Source of the DNA: Synechococcus sp. NB0720_010
Lineage (GTDB): Bacteria > Cyanobacteriota > Cyanobacteriia > PCC-6307 > Cyanobiaceae
DNA: 64,000 nt
Assembly (NCBI RefSeq): GCF_023078835.1
Contig: NZ_CP090898.1
Coordinates: forward strand, 2,048,045 to 2,112,044
Reading direction: 5' to 3'
The number at the start of each line of letters is the position of its first letter. Positions within the stretch are counted from its first letter, which is position 1. A program made the translations under genes and the position numbers. The notes below the pieces were generated by a model. That model did no database searches. It had not been told where the DNA came from and was given only the letters and a program-made list of their open reading frames with translations. Positions 49,355 to 58,947 of the stretch are shown here, piece after piece.

Positions 49355-49858
49355 CTAGTTGTCGCCGAGCCGCACCACGCTCTGGGGATTGGCCTCCTTG
49401 AGCCGGGTCCAGGGCACCTCGACGCCGGTGGCGGTTTCCAGCAGTAGCAGCCAGTTGCCCTCCTCGAGGCGATTGCGCAGGGCGCGGATGCGGTCGTCGC
49501 TGTCGGAGCTCACGCTGGCCGCCGCGGCGTAGCTCCCCATCAGGCCTGAGCCCAAACCCAGCAGGCCGCCGATCAGATGGGAGCCCACCTCTCCGGCAAA
49601 GGCAAAGGTGTCGAGGTCCGTCATGAAGGTGAAGGTCACGCCGGCGAAGAAACCAAAGGGCATCAGCCAGGTGGCCATCCCTTTTTGGCGCCGTTTGCGG
49701 GCGATCGAGGGGTTCAGCTCATCCACCTCGGCCATGGCGGTTTCTCCAGTCCCCACGGCGACGAGACGCACCGGGGCAGGGCTGAGGGAGGCCAACTGTT
49801 CCTTGAGTTGGTGCAGTCGCTTTCGCGACGAGAGCACCACCACCACGCTGCTGCCCAC
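49355..49858 (-). CDS. Conserved-looking membrane protein
   Basis: 167 residues. Residues 1-45 form a soluble segment (VVVVLSSRKRLHQLKEQL), followed by the motif ARKRRQKGMATWLMPFGFFAGVT (in two parts) and two hydrophobic helices rich in Gly. The C-terminal part (DDRIRALRNRLEEGNWLLLLET) is soluble. It recalls slr1649-type cyanobacterial hypothetical proteins, but I cannot name the family. It ends 10 bases before the S4-domain gene. Confidence 0.7.
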   Translation of the reverse strand: MGSSVVVVLSSRKRLHQLKEQLASLSPAPVRLVAVGTGETAMAEVDELNPSIARKRRQKGMATWLMPFGFFAGVTFTFMTDLDTFAFAGEVGSHLIGGLLGLGSGLMGSYAAAASVSSDSDDRIRALRNRLEEGNWLLLLETATGVEVPWTRLKEANPQSVVRLGDN

Positions 49859-49965
49859 GGAGTCACGCTTCAGACCAGCCGATTCTCCATGGTGCGGCCT
49901 GCCGTTGTGGCGGCTTCAAGGTCCCTCTCTACACTTCACCTCCGGCCGCTCCACCCCGCCGGGTC

Positions 49966-51552
49966 ATGACGAAGGTTCTGGTATCCGATCCCATCGATCA
50001 AACAGGGATCGACATCCTCTCTCAGGTGGCCCAGGTGGATGTCCGAACGGGCCTGCCGCCTGAAGAGCTGAAGTCGATCATTGGCGACTACGACGCCTTG
50101 ATGATTCGTTCGGGCACCACGGTGACCGCGGACATCATCGAGGCCGCCTCCAAGCTGCGGATCATTGGCCGGGCCGGTGTGGGGGTCGACAACGTCGATG
50201 TCCCGGCGGCCACCAAGCGCGGCGTGATCGTCGTGAACTCGCCCGAGGGCAACACCATTGCGGCTGCCGAGCATGCCCTGGCCCTGATGCTCTCGCTCTC
50301 CCGGCACGTGCCCCACGCCCACGGCAGCACCATGGCTGGTGGCTGGGACCGCAAGAAGTACGTCGGAAACGAGCTCTATAAGAAAAAGCTGGGCGTGGTT
50401 GGCCTGGGCAAGATCGGCTCCCACGTTGCCCGGGTCGCCAAGGCGATGGGGATGGACGTGATGGCCTACGACCCCTTCGTCTCGGCGGAGCGGGCCCAGC
50501 AGATGCAGGTGCGTCTGCAGGAGCTGCCGGCCCTGTTCGCTGAAGCCGATTACGTCAGCCTCCACCTGCCCCGCACTCCGGACACCGAAAACCTGGTGAA
50601 TGCGGAACTGCTGCGGACGATGAAGCCCACCGCTCGCATCGTGAACTGCGCCCGGGGCGGAATCATCGATGAAGCGGCCCTGGCTGAGGCGGTCGAGAAC
50701 GGCGTCATCGCCGGTGCAGCACTGGACGTCTACGCCAAGGAGCCCCTGGCCGCCGATAGCCCCCTGCGCAAGGTGAGCGAGCGGCTGATCCTGACCCCCC
50801 ACCTGGGGGCATCCACCGAAGAGGCCCAGGAGAACGTGGCAGTGGATGTGGCGGAGCAGATCCGCGATGTCCTGCTCGGTCTTCCCGCCCGCAGTGCCGT
50901 GAACATCCCCGGCTTGAACGCCGAGGTGATGGAGCGCCTGAAGCCCCACCTGCAGCTGGCCGAGATTTTGGGTCAGCTGGTGAGTCAGCTGGCCGGCGGC
51001 CAGATCAGTGAGTTGGAGGTGCGTCTCCAGGGCGAATTCGCCAATCACCCCGCCCAGCCCCTGGTGATTGCCTCCCAGAAGGGCCTGCTCTCCACCGCCC
51101 TGGGGGATTCGATCAACTTTGTGAATGCCGGCCTGGAGGCCAAGGAGCGCGGCATCCACGTGGTCGAGGTCAAAGATGACGCCGCCCGCGACTTTGCCGG
51201 TGGTTCTCTGCAGCTCACCGCCAAGGGCGCCAACGGCAGCCACGTCGTCACCGGTGCGGTCTTCGCCGATGGCGAGCTGCGGGTGACCACGATCGATGAG
51301 TTCCCGGTGAGCGTGACCCCGAGCAAGCACATGCTCTTCACCCGTCACCGCGACATGCCCGGAATCATTGGCCACATCGGCTCGGTCCTGGGCGAGCACA
51401 ACGTCAACATCGCCTCGATGCAGGTGGGCCGCCGGATCGTGCGCGGTGATGCCGTGATGGTCCTGAGCCTGGATGACCCCCTGCCTGCCGATCTCCTGGC
51501 GGGGATCCATGCCATTGAGGGCATTCAGCAGGCGCACCCCGTCACCCTCTGA
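49966..51552 (+). CDS. serA: D-3-phosphoglycerate dehydrogenase
   Basis: 528 residues, the long SerA type. NAD-binding motif VGLGKIGSHVARVAKAMG (about 140-160), catalytic CARGGIIDE and LTPHLGAST (Arg and His), an intervening allosteric-substrate domain, and a C-terminal ACT domain (HRDMPGIIGHIGSVL, about 455-528) for serine feedback. First step of serine synthesis. prmA follows after 5 bases. Confidence 0.97.
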   Translation: MTKVLVSDPIDQTGIDILSQVAQVDVRTGLPPEELKSIIGDYDALMIRSGTTVTADIIEAASKLRIIGRAGVGVDNVDVPAATKRGVIVVNSPEGNTIAAAEHALALMLSLSRHVPHAHGSTMAGGWDRKKYVGNELYKKKLGVVGLGKIGSHVARVAKAMGMDVMAYDPFVSAERAQQMQVRLQELPALFAEADYVSLHLPRTPDTENLVNAELLRTMKPTARIVNCARGGIIDEAALAEAVENGVIAGAALDVYAKEPLAADSPLRKVSERLILTPHLGASTEEAQENVAVDVAEQIRDVLLGLPARSAVNIPGLNAEVMERLKPHLQLAEILGQLVSQLAGGQISELEVRLQGEFANHPAQPLVIASQKGLLSTALGDSINFVNAGLEAKERGIHVVEVKDDAARDFAGGSLQLTAKGANGSHVVTGAVFADGELRVTTIDEFPVSVTPSKHMLFTRHRDMPGIIGHIGSVLGEHNVNIASMQVGRRIVRGDAVMVLSLDDPLPADLLAGIHAIEGIQQAHPVTL

Positions 51553-51557
51553 CCCCG

Positions 51558-52469
51558 ATGGCCTTGGCTTGGTGGCGGCTTGAGCTGCTCGCGCTTCCAG
51601 AACTCGAGGAATCGCTGACCTGGAAGCTCAACGCCCTGGGGATTCCCAGGGTGGCTCTGCGCCATAGCCCCGACCAGCCCCAGGACCGGAAGTTGGTGGC
51701 CTGGCTGCCCGCGTCCGATTGGCCGGAGAGTGAACGGCAGCAGCTGGAGCAGGCCCTGCAGCCCCTGGCCGAGACCTTTGGCTTGACCCTGCCGACCATC
51801 CACTGGTTTGAGCAGGACGACGAGGACTGGAGCCTGAGCTGGAAGCAGCACTGGGAACCCGATCCCGTCGGTCAGCGCCTGTTGATCCTTCCCGCCTGGC
51901 TGGAGCTGCCTCCCGAGCACGCCCACCGCCAGGTCATCCGGATGGACCCCGGCAGTGCCTTTGGCACCGGCAGCCATCCCACAACAAGGCTCTGCCTCGA
52001 GGCGATCGAGCAGTTGGCGGATGAGCGCGGCGGAAGCTTGGGGCCCATTCGTGTGGCTGACCTGGGCTGCGGCAGCGGGATCTTGGGCATTGCCTCCCTG
52101 CTCGAGGGCGCAGGCAGCGTGGCTGCAGTCGACACGGACTCCCTGGCGGTGCGCGCCACCCGAGACAACGCCGTGGTGAGTGGGTTTGCCGAGCAGTTCC
52201 AGGTGGACCTGGGCTCGATTGAACGCCTGGCGGAGCTGCTGGAGGGGCGTCCTGCTGACCTGCTGCTCTGCAACATCCTGGCCCCGGTGATCGAGGCCCT
52301 CTGCCCAGCCTTTGACACCGTTCTGGCCCCCGAGGGCCTGGGCCTGCTCAGTGGATTGCTGGTCAGTCAGGCCCCGCGCTTGCAGCAGGTTCTGGCGGAG
52401 CAGGGCTGGAGCGCTGAGCTCAGCGCCCAGCAGAGTCAGTGGGGACTGATGACCATCAGGCGCTCCTGA
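51558..52469 (+). CDS. prmA: Ribosomal protein L11 methyltransferase
   Basis: 303 residues. PrmA blocks: MDPGSAFGTGSHPTTRLCLE, the SAM motif ADLGCGSGILGIASLL, and LLCNILAPVIEAL with the NxLA catalytic signature. It trimethylates ribosomal protein L11. Co-transcribed with serA. Confidence 0.95.
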   Translation: MALAWWRLELLALPELEESLTWKLNALGIPRVALRHSPDQPQDRKLVAWLPASDWPESERQQLEQALQPLAETFGLTLPTIHWFEQDDEDWSLSWKQHWEPDPVGQRLLILPAWLELPPEHAHRQVIRMDPGSAFGTGSHPTTRLCLEAIEQLADERGGSLGPIRVADLGCGSGILGIASLLEGAGSVAAVDTDSLAVRATRDNAVVSGFAEQFQVDLGSIERLAELLEGRPADLLLCNILAPVIEALCPAFDTVLAPEGLGLLSGLLVSQAPRLQQVLAEQGWSAELSAQQSQWGLMTIRRS

Positions 52470-52581
52470 CAAAAATCCGAAACCGTGGCTTGTTGCATAA
52501 GTCACGCTGATGTGTGCCCATGCTTCCCATTGGGCTTCGCCTTGAGATCCCCTCGAAACCCCAGGAACTGCCCTTGTCGGA

Positions 52582-52603
52582 TGTAGGAAGGGTCCGTCCT
52601 ACA
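52582..52603 (+). promoter_or_regulatory. Hairpin-forming dyad in the petF leader
   Basis: TGTAGGA (52582-52588) and TCCTACA (52597-52603) form a 7-bp stem with an 8-base loop, ending 45 bases before the petF ATG. It has no T run, so it is probably not a terminator of prmA. Confidence 0.4.
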
Positions 52604-52648
52604 GGGCCTGGGTGTTTTGTCCAGGAGCCTGTGAGCCCCATTCCTTTC

Positions 52649-52948
52649 ATGGCTTCCTACAAGGTCACCCTCATCAGCGAGGCAGAGGGCCTCAACAAGA
52701 CCATCGAGGTTCCCGACGACCAGTACATCCTCGATGCCGCTGAAGAGCAGGGCATCGATCTCCCCTACTCCTGCCGTGCTGGTGCTTGCAGCACCTGCGC
52801 CGGCAAGATCACCGCTGGCACCGTCGACCAGTCCGACCAGAGCTTCCTCGACGACGACCAGATCGAAGCTGGCTTCGTTCTGACCTGCGTGGCTTACCCC
52901 ACCAGCGACTGCACCATCAAGACCCACGCCGAAGAAGAGCTGTACTGA
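52649..52948 (+). CDS. petF: Plant-type 2Fe-2S ferredoxin
   Basis: 99 residues from ATG 52649 (MASYKVTLI); in-frame upstream codons are ignored because the family starts here. Cluster ligands C42, C47, C50 ([10 protein letters not shown]) and C80. Acidic surface as in PetF, the main electron acceptor of photosystem I that feeds ferredoxin-NADP reductase, nitrite reductase and FTR. Single gene with its own terminators. Confidence 0.97.
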   Translation: MASYKVTLISEAEGLNKTIEVPDDQYILDAAEEQGIDLPYSCRAGACSTCAGKITAGTVDQSDQSFLDDDQIEAGFVLTCVAYPTSDCTIKTHAEEELY

Positions 52949-52956
52949 GCTCGACC

Positions 52957-53023
52957 CGGGGCGTGCCCATTCACGCCCCGTCTCTTTGTGCTTTTAGAAC
53001 CACCCCCCGGGGTGGTTTTTTTG
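52957..53023 (+). terminator. Two tandem terminator hairpins after petF
   Basis: First hairpin: CGGGGCGTG / CACGCCCCG (52957-52965, 52972-52980), followed by a mixed T/C run. Second hairpin: AACCACCCC / GGGGTGGTT (from 52998), followed by a long T run. Tandem arrangement fits a strongly expressed gene. Confidence 0.88.
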
Positions 53024-53045
53024 TCTTTAGTCCCCGCCTGCCGTT

Positions 53046-53444
53046 GTGACTGCCTCAGCCTCGGCTTCAACCCCTCCTCAGGTGCAAGAGGTTTATGCGC
53101 CAGGTAGCGAGCACACCAGCCCTGGTGCGCAGTACAGCTTTCGGGTGGTTGGCCCCTGCTGCCGGCTGTTTGACCGTGAAGAGCTGCCCTGGCCCTGCTG
53201 CCGGCTCTCCTGGCGCAGCAAGGAGCCCAGCTGGCGTCGTGTGGGCAAGCGCTTCGTCCCTGACCTAGCGGCCCGCCGGTGCCCCTCCTATGCGGTGGAG
53301 CTGCTGCAGCCGGGTTCAAGGCCCACCCAGACCGTGCTGACGCTCTTCTCCCAGCGCCTCAGTGCGCCCCTGCAGGAGTGGTGGTACAGCAAGCAGCCCA
53401 CCTCCTGCGATCCCAGCAACCTCACGCCGCCGGAGGCTGCCTGA
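53046..53444 (+). CDS. Cysteine-rich hypothetical protein with a duplicated PCCRL motif
   Basis: 132 residues from GTG 53046. The motif PCCRL occurs twice, at 37-41 and 50-54, through a 14-base direct repeat 39 bases apart. The protein also has C79 and C120 and an Arg/Trp-rich middle. No family recognised. It starts just after the petF terminators and ends before a hairpin serving the opposite strand. Real coding status is likely but not certain. Confidence 0.55.
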   Translation: MTASASASTPPQVQEVYAPGSEHTSPGAQYSFRVVGPCCRLFDREELPWPCCRLSWRSKEPSWRRVGKRFVPDLAARRCPSYAVELLQPGSRPTQTVLTLFSQRLSAPLQEWWYSKQPTSCDPSNLTPPEAA

Positions 53445-53453
53445 TCTGGGGCA

Positions 53454-53486
53454 TAAAAAAAAGCCCCGCCGTGACGGCGGGGCTTT
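53454..53486 (-). terminator. Terminator of psbV (possibly bidirectional)
   Basis: Stem AAAGCCCCGCCG / CGGCGGGGCTTT with a TGA loop (53460-53471, 53475-53486). Seven A residues on plus (53454-53460) give a T run for minus-strand transcripts. Only TTT follows on plus. Confidence 0.9.
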
Positions 53487-53509
53487 GCAGTCGTTGAGGT
53501 TGAGCGAGA

Positions 53510-54019
53510 TCAGAAGTAGATCTTGCCGCCGCCCCACTGGGGACCAAGCACTTTGGGAGCGGTCAGGATGAAGCCGGCCATCAGGCGCAGGTCTTCGTCG
53601 TTCATGTTCCGCATCTGCACGAAGACGTCGCTGCTGCGGATGCTGGGGTGCACGTCGGCAATGCTGTATTCGCCGTCGTAGCTGGTCGGGTCCTTCATGT
53701 AGTCGACCAGGGCCTCAACGTTGTCACGGGCCGGGGTGGCCAGGGCCAGGGTCTCGGGGTCGAGGCCAACGTTGTGGTTGGTCTTGGTGATGCCGCCGGC
53801 GTGGCAGACGCCGCAGCTGTTGTTGAAGGTCTTACGACCTGCGTTGACTTCCTGCTCGCTGAAGGTCACGGTTGTGCCTGCGGCATCAGCGGGCACGGTG
53901 AGCTGCTCAGCAGTCCACTGGGCGGCCTGGGCAGGGCCGGCAAGACCCACCAGCAGAGCCAGGGGCAGAAGCATCAGCCGGGCCAAGGACCGGAGTGCAG
54001 AGGAGAAAACAGAGGCCAT
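53510..54019 (-). CDS. psbV: Cytochrome c550 (photosystem II, PsbV)
   Basis: 169 residues from ATG 54019 (MASVFSSALRSLARL); in-frame codons upstream are outside the family start. A signal peptide is cut near PAQA-AQW (about 33). Haem motif CGVCH (C69, C72, H73), with the distal histidine in IADVHPS. It is an extrinsic lumenal subunit that stabilises the oxygen-evolving complex. Single gene. Confidence 0.95.
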   Translation of the reverse strand: MASVFSSALRSLARLMLLPLALLVGLAGPAQAAQWTAEQLTVPADAAGTTVTFSEQEVNAGRKTFNNSCGVCHAGGITKTNHNVGLDPETLALATPARDNVEALVDYMKDPTSYDGEYSIADVHPSIRSSDVFVQMRNMNDEDLRLMAGFILTAPKVLGPQWGGGKIYF

Positions 54020-54125
54020 CGAAAAAGCCGGCGACGTGGCGTTTAAAACGCGCCTGAGTCCTTGTATCACGGCTGGCGGGCCCGCTGGTTGACCGCGGCC
54101 AAGGCACTCACGAACTGTTGCAGGC

Positions 54126-55076
54126 CTAGGGCTCCTGGGCGGCGACCTCCAGGGTCAGGAAATCCTTCGCCAGCAGCGTGTTGGGGAAGATCGCCTGGGC
54201 CTCCGCCAAGAGGTCATCTGGGGTGACGGGATTGCCGGGCACGTAGCGCGGGCTGAGGTGGGTCAGGGCGAGCTGCTTGACCCCAGCCGCCAGGGCGGTT
54301 TGGGCGGCCATGGTGCTGGTGGAGTGCTGTTTGGCGAAGGCCATTTCGGCCTCGGCATGGGCGAAGGTGCTCTCGTGGATCAGCAGGTCGGCGCCGGCAG
54401 CCAGTTCCACGGCCGCTTCGCTGAAGACGGTGTCGGTGCAGTAGACGACGCTGCAACCCGGACGGTCGGGGCCGCAGAGGGCCTCCCCGTTGATGATCCG
54501 GCCGTCCTCCAGGGTGACGCTGCGGCCGGCCTTGAGCTCGGCGTAGATCGGCCCAGGGGGGATTCCCAGGGCTTTGGCCTGTTCCACGTCAAAGCGCCCA
54601 GGGCGGGGCTTCTGCTCCACCCGGTAGGCGAAGGCCGGCACCCGGTGGATCAGCGCGGTGCAGCGCACGGTGATGTCGTCGTCATCCAGCAGCAGCGCTC
54701 CAGTGCGGGCTGCCTCTTTGACCCGATGGCTGCGCAGGGGATAGCCAATGCGCATGGAGGAGGTCCGCATCACCCCCTCGAGGTAGTCCCGCAGGGGATC
54801 CGGTCCGTAGAGGTCGATGCCGCTGCAGGTCCCGGCCAGCCCGAGGCTGGCCAGCAGGCCCGGCAGGCCAAAGGTGTGGTCACCGTGCATGTGGGTGATG
54901 AAGACCCGACGCAGCTGGCTGACCCGCAGCTCACTGCGCAGGAACTGATGCTGGGTGCCCTCGCCGCAATCAAACAGCCAGATCTCCGCCCGCTGCGGCA
55001 GGCGCAGGGCCACCGCTGACACATTGCGGGCTCGCGTAGGGACTCCCGAGCTGGTGCCGAGGAAGGTGACCTGCAC
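54126..55076 (-). CDS. rnz: Ribonuclease Z
   Basis: 316 residues from GTG 55076 ([20 protein letters not shown]), the family start. Metallo-beta-lactamase motif [15 protein letters not shown]; further ligands in [18 protein letters not shown] and [10 protein letters not shown]. It removes the 3' trailer of tRNA precursors, which fits a genome whose tRNA-Val lacks an encoded CCA. Confidence 0.94.
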   Translation of the reverse strand: MQVTFLGTSSGVPTRARNVSAVALRLPQRAEIWLFDCGEGTQHQFLRSELRVSQLRRVFITHMHGDHTFGLPGLLASLGLAGTCSGIDLYGPDPLRDYLEGVMRTSSMRIGYPLRSHRVKEAARTGALLLDDDDITVRCTALIHRVPAFAYRVEQKPRPGRFDVEQAKALGIPPGPIYAELKAGRSVTLEDGRIINGEALCGPDRPGCSVVYCTDTVFSEAAVELAAGADLLIHESTFAHAEAEMAFAKQHSTSTMAAQTALAAGVKQLALTHLSPRYVPGNPVTPDDLLAEAQAIFPNTLLAKDFLTLEVAAQEP

Positions 55077-55178
55077 GGCCGGTGTTCTCCCCGGTCTCTC
55101 TGGATTGATCGTGCCACGGCGGGGCTGGCAGGGCTCGCCCGGGCTGGTCACAATGGCCTGCCTTTCCTATTGGGGTCG

Positions 55179-56486
55179 ATGCCGCGGCGCACCCATCCCC
55201 AACTCGCCGCCCTGGTTGCGGGGATCTGCATGGCGATGGCCGTGGCCCCATTGCGCGCGGCGGAGCCCTGGTTGCGGGTGTTGGTGCTGGAGGCCCCCAG
55301 CCTGCGCCTTAGGGCCGCTTCACCCTCGGGTGGCCTGCGGGTCCTGGATGAGCGCGGTCAGCAGCTGGGACTGGAGCCGTCCGGGGCTGAGCTGCGTTTT
55401 GAGGCGCAGCGCCAGCAGAAGGAGCTGTGGTTCGAGGCGGTGCCTGAAGCCCAGGGGCCGGATCGTGATCCAGGCCTCTGGCTTGGAGCGCGTCACTACC
55501 GCGGCCGCCTGCAGCTGCGGCGTCAGGGGGGCCAGCTGCAGGTGGTCAACCACGTGCCCGTGGAGACCTATCTCCCCAGCGTGGTCGGCAGTGAGATGCC
55601 AGCCAGTTGGCCCGAGGCGGCCCTGAAGGCCCAGGCGGTGGCAGCCCGCACCTACGCACTGAAGGCGCGCAAGCCGGCTGCGGCCTTCGACCTCAAGGCC
55701 ACCGTGGCCAGCCAGGTCTACAAGGGGGTGGAGGCGGAAACCGCCAGCACCTGGGGGGCGGTCAACCAGACCCGCGGTCTGGTCCTGACCTTTGGCGACG
55801 CCCTGATTGATGCGGTCTTCCACAGCAGCAGCGGTGGAGCAACCGAGAGCAGCGGGGACCTCTGGACCCGCCATCTGCCCTATCTGGTCAGTGTCCCCGA
55901 CTTCGACCATGCCTCGCCGGTGCACCAGTGGAGCAAGCCCCTCGATGGGCCCCTGTTGCGCCGGGCGTTCCCCGAGCTCGATCAGGTCCTGGCGATTGAG
56001 GTCCTGTCCAGAACGCCCACCGGCCGGGTCAAGCAGGCGCGTGCAGTCGGTCGCGCTGGCCAGCAGGTGCTGCTGAGCGGTGCCCAACTCCGGAGCCGCC
56101 TGGGCCTGCGCAGCACCTGGGTTCGCTTTGAGTTGGCCCCGACCAAGACCTCCAGCATTGAGCCGTTCGGCTTGACGGCCAGTCATGCCCCCCTGGGTTG
56201 GCCGGCACCACCGCCGCCGCTGCCTGCCTTCTCCCTGCCCCAGGCCCGTCCACTGCCGGGGGCGGCTGTTCAGCTGGTGGCCGTCGGCCGCGGCTATGGC
56301 CACGGCATCGGCATGAGCCAGTGGGGGGCACTGGCTTTGGCCCAGCGGGGCGAGAGTTTTGAGGCGATCCTGCGCCACTACTACCGCGGCGTGCAGCTGG
56401 AGTCCTATGGGGCCCTGGCGCAACGGGCCAGACCTCAGCCAGGCTTAAAGCCGGAGGCATGGCAGGCGATGGCCCCCCGTTTGTGA
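55179..56486 (+). CDS. SpoIID/LytB-domain protein
   Basis: 435 residues from ATG 55179. Signal peptide (LAALVAGICMAMAVAPLRAA), then the SpoIID domain: VETYLPSVVGSEMPASWPEAALKAQAVAARTYAL (in parts), YKGVEAE and GRGYGHGIGMSQWGA. In sporulating bacteria SpoIID is a lytic transglycosylase; in cyanobacteria it probably acts on peptidoglycan in the periplasm. It overlaps or nearly abuts the next gene. Confidence 0.9.
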   Translation: MPRRTHPQLAALVAGICMAMAVAPLRAAEPWLRVLVLEAPSLRLRAASPSGGLRVLDERGQQLGLEPSGAELRFEAQRQQKELWFEAVPEAQGPDRDPGLWLGARHYRGRLQLRRQGGQLQVVNHVPVETYLPSVVGSEMPASWPEAALKAQAVAARTYALKARKPAAAFDLKATVASQVYKGVEAETASTWGAVNQTRGLVLTFGDALIDAVFHSSSGGATESSGDLWTRHLPYLVSVPDFDHASPVHQWSKPLDGPLLRRAFPELDQVLAIEVLSRTPTGRVKQARAVGRAGQQVLLSGAQLRSRLGLRSTWVRFELAPTKTSSIEPFGLTASHAPLGWPAPPPPLPAFSLPQARPLPGAAVQLVAVGRGYGHGIGMSQWGALALAQRGESFEAILRHYYRGVQLESYGALAQRARPQPGLKPEAWQAMAPRL

Positions 56487-56497
56487 GCACTCAGCTG

Positions 56498-57238
56498 ATG
56501 ACCCTGACGCGGGCTGCCGATGGCGGCGCCGTGGCGGAGTTGGTGGCTAGTCGTCTGCTGGAGGCACTGCGCTCCGGGGGCAACCTGGGCCTGGCCACGG
56601 GCCGGACGATGCGGCCGGTCTACGGCGCTTTCGTGCGGCAGTGGCGCCAGTTACCCGCCGAGGAGCGTCAGCGGCTCTTGGCGGGATGGTGCAGCTTCAA
56701 CCTCGATGAATACGTCGGCCTGGGTGCGCAGGACCCGCGCTCCTTTGCCGCGTTTATGCAGGCTCAGCTGGGGGCACCGCTGCAGCTCCCCCCTGGTGCC
56801 CTGCGGATTCCCAATGGTCTGGCGGCTGATCCGCAGCAGGAGGCCCGGCGATACCGCCAGGAGCTCCAGGGGGCCGGGGGCATTGGGCTGCAACTGCTGG
56901 GCCTCGGCAGCAATGGTCATGTGGGCTTCAACGAGCCCCCCTGCGGCCCAGAGCAGCCCTGCCGGGCCTTGGCCTTGAGCCAGGCCACCCGGGAGCAGAA
57001 CGCCGCGGACTTCGGCGGAGACCCGGGATCCGTCCCCGATCAAGCCATCACCCTGGGGACGGCTGAGATCCTCGGGGCCCGTTCCCTGCTGTTGGTGGTG
57101 ACCGGCGCGGCCAAGGCCGAGATCCTGCGGCGCTCCCTGCAGGAGCCGCCCTGCGAGCAGGTTCCCGCCAGTTGGTTGCAGCGCCATCCCCAGTTGGAGG
57201 TGGTGGCGGACCCGGAGGCGGCCTCTGCCCTCAGCTGA
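56498..57238 (+). CDS. nagB: Glucosamine-6-phosphate deaminase family protein
   Basis: 246 residues from ATG 56498; ATG 56459 would overlap the SpoIID gene. NagB/6-phosphogluconolactonase-fold motifs are [22 protein letters not shown] and [15 protein letters not shown], with the catalytic Asp and His. FNLDEY and GFNEP favour a deaminase over a lactonase. Its place after a SpoIID gene suggests amino-sugar recovery from cell wall. Substrate not proven. Confidence 0.82.
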   Translation: MTLTRAADGGAVAELVASRLLEALRSGGNLGLATGRTMRPVYGAFVRQWRQLPAEERQRLLAGWCSFNLDEYVGLGAQDPRSFAAFMQAQLGAPLQLPPGALRIPNGLAADPQQEARRYRQELQGAGGIGLQLLGLGSNGHVGFNEPPCGPEQPCRALALSQATREQNAADFGGDPGSVPDQAITLGTAEILGARSLLLVVTGAAKAEILRRSLQEPPCEQVPASWLQRHPQLEVVADPEAASALS

Positions 57239-57992
57239 GGGCGGCGTCCATTAGGGCTTCGTCCGCCTCCAGGTTGGAGGTGACTGTCCGTACGTCGTCC
57301 AGCTCTTCGAGGGCATCGAGCAGCTTCAGGCAGCCGGCGAGGGTCTCGGGATCCTCCAGCTGGCAGGGGGTTTGGGCAATCCAACGGTGTTCCCAGCTGC
57401 TCACGGGCAGGCCGGCACTGCGCAGGCTGTCCTGCAGCGATTCCAGTTGTTCAAAGGCGCCGAGGATGTCTGCACCGTCGGCATCAATCTCGTAGCTCAG
57501 CACCGGCTCCTCAAGGTTGAGCAGCTGCTCCAGCAGGTCCTCGTCCTGCAGGCCGGCTTGGCTGAGGCGCACGACGCTGCGGTGCTCAAAGAGGTAGCCG
57601 ACGCAGCCGGTCTCCCCGAGGTTGCCGCCGTTTTTGTTGAAGGCCAGTCGAATCTCCGCGGCCGAGCGGTTGCGGTTGTCCGTGAGGGATTCGATCAGCA
57701 CCGCCACGCCCCCGGGCCCATAGCCCTCGTAGCGCACCTCTTCAAATTGATCGGCCCCGCTTCCCCCCTGCCCGGAGCCCTTGGCGATGGCCCGCTCGAT
57801 GTTGGCGTTGGGCACCCGCGCAGCCTTCGCCTTCTCGATGGCGGTGCGCAGTTGGAAATTGCCCGCCGGGTCCGCGCCGGCCCGGGCCGCCACCATGATT
57901 TCCCGTCCCAGCCGCGTGAAGACCGCTCCGCGCTTGGCATCCACCACGGCCTTGGTGCGTTTGATTTGGGCCCATCGGCTGTGGCCGGCCAT
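57231..57992 (-). CDS. YebC/PmpR family protein
   Basis: 253 residues starting [22 protein letters not shown] (here in part), with the YebC blocks [25 protein letters not shown] (in part), [14 protein letters not shown] and [11 protein letters not shown]. The family is known as a DNA-binding regulator and, in newer work, as a ribosome-associated factor for proline stretches. Its end overlaps nagB by 8 bases, convergent. truB lies upstream on the same strand. Confidence 0.94.
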   Translation of the reverse strand: MAGHSRWAQIKRTKAVVDAKRGAVFTRLGREIMVAARAGADPAGNFQLRTAIEKAKAARVPNANIERAIAKGSGQGGSGADQFEEVRYEGYGPGGVAVLIESLTDNRNRSAAEIRLAFNKNGGNLGETGCVGYLFEHRSVVRLSQAGLQDEDLLEQLLNLEEPVLSYEIDADGADILGAFEQLESLQDSLRSAGLPVSSWEHRWIAQTPCQLEDPETLAGCLKLLDALEELDDVRTVTSNLEADEALMDAALS

Positions 57993-58010
57993 GCGTGATT
58001 TCCGAGTGAA

Positions 58011-58922
58011 CTAGCCCGCGGCGTCGAGCACGAGCTTGGGTTGGAGTTGCCCAGGGGAGGCGACCCGGGCCATGCCCGCCAGGTTGCCATCTGGATTCAC
58101 GACCACAACGGCGTCCTCGACTGCCCAACTGGGGTCACAGTCCTGCAGGCGCCCGCAGCGCCAGCCCGCGAGCCCCTCCTCGTCCAGCCGGTGTAGGGGG
58201 AGGTGGCGCAGGACCTCCAGGGGGTTGAGCAGTGCCGGAGGTTCCCCCTCCAGTTGCTCCAGGGTGACGCTTTGCGCCAGGTCAAAGCCCAGGGCTTGGG
58301 TCCGCCGCAGGCGCGCCAGGCTGCCCCCGCAGCCCAGGGCCTCGCCGAGGTCTCGGGCCAGGGAGCGGATGTAGGTGCCAGAGCTGCAGTGCACCTCCAG
58401 TTCGATCTGCCCTTGGGTTGGATCCCAGCCCAGCAGCTCCAAGCGGTGAATCGTCACCGGGCGGGGGGGCAGCTCAGGGCACTGGCCGGCGCGGGCCAAT
58501 TTGTAGGCGCGCTCTCCATTGACGTGGACCGCTGAGACCGCCGGAGGTCGCTGTTGAATCGCCCCGCGAAATGGCGCGAGAGCCTCGCCGATGGCCTCTG
58601 GGCTGAGGTTGGGCAGGGGGCGCTGCTCCAGGACCTGGCCCTCCAGGTCATCGCTGTCGGTTGTGACCCCCAGTTGGATGACCCCCCGATAGGTCTTGTC
58701 GCTCTCCAGATAGGGGAGTAGCCGGGTGGCGGGCCCCAGGGCAATGGGCAGCACACCGGTGACTGCGGGATCCAGGGTCCCTCCATGCCCCACCCGTTTG
58801 AGCCCGTAGGCCCTGCGAATCCTTGAGACACAGCTGTGGGAGCTCATCCCTGCGGGCTTGTCCAGTACGAGAAAGCCGCAGGTCAACGCTGGATTGAGGC
58901 GAGCACGCCGCAATGGTGCCAC
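58011..58922 (-). CDS. truB: tRNA pseudouridine(55) synthase
   Basis: 303 residues from GTG 58922; the conserved part starts at GFLVLDKPAGMSSHS. The catalytic Asp is in GHGGTLDPAVTGVLPI. It modifies U55 in tRNA. 18 bases separate its stop from the YebC-family start. It begins 25 bases from the divergent queuosine-precursor transporter, so longer in-frame starts would overlap that gene. Confidence 0.92.
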   Translation of the reverse strand: MAPLRRARLNPALTCGFLVLDKPAGMSSHSCVSRIRRAYGLKRVGHGGTLDPAVTGVLPIALGPATRLLPYLESDKTYRGVIQLGVTTDSDDLEGQVLEQRPLPNLSPEAIGEALAPFRGAIQQRPPAVSAVHVNGERAYKLARAGQCPELPPRPVTIHRLELLGWDPTQGQIELEVHCSSGTYIRSLARDLGEALGCGGSLARLRRTQALGFDLAQSVTLEQLEGEPPALLNPLEVLRHLPLHRLDEEGLAGWRCGRLQDCDPSWAVEDAVVVVNPDGNLAGMARVASPGQLQPKLVLDAAG

Positions 58923-58947
58923 CGTGTGGCACAGCTGATGCCCCCCA

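Noticed and set aside
49936-51537. 533-codon open frame antisense to serA
   Set aside because: Shadow of serA; no recognisable domain.
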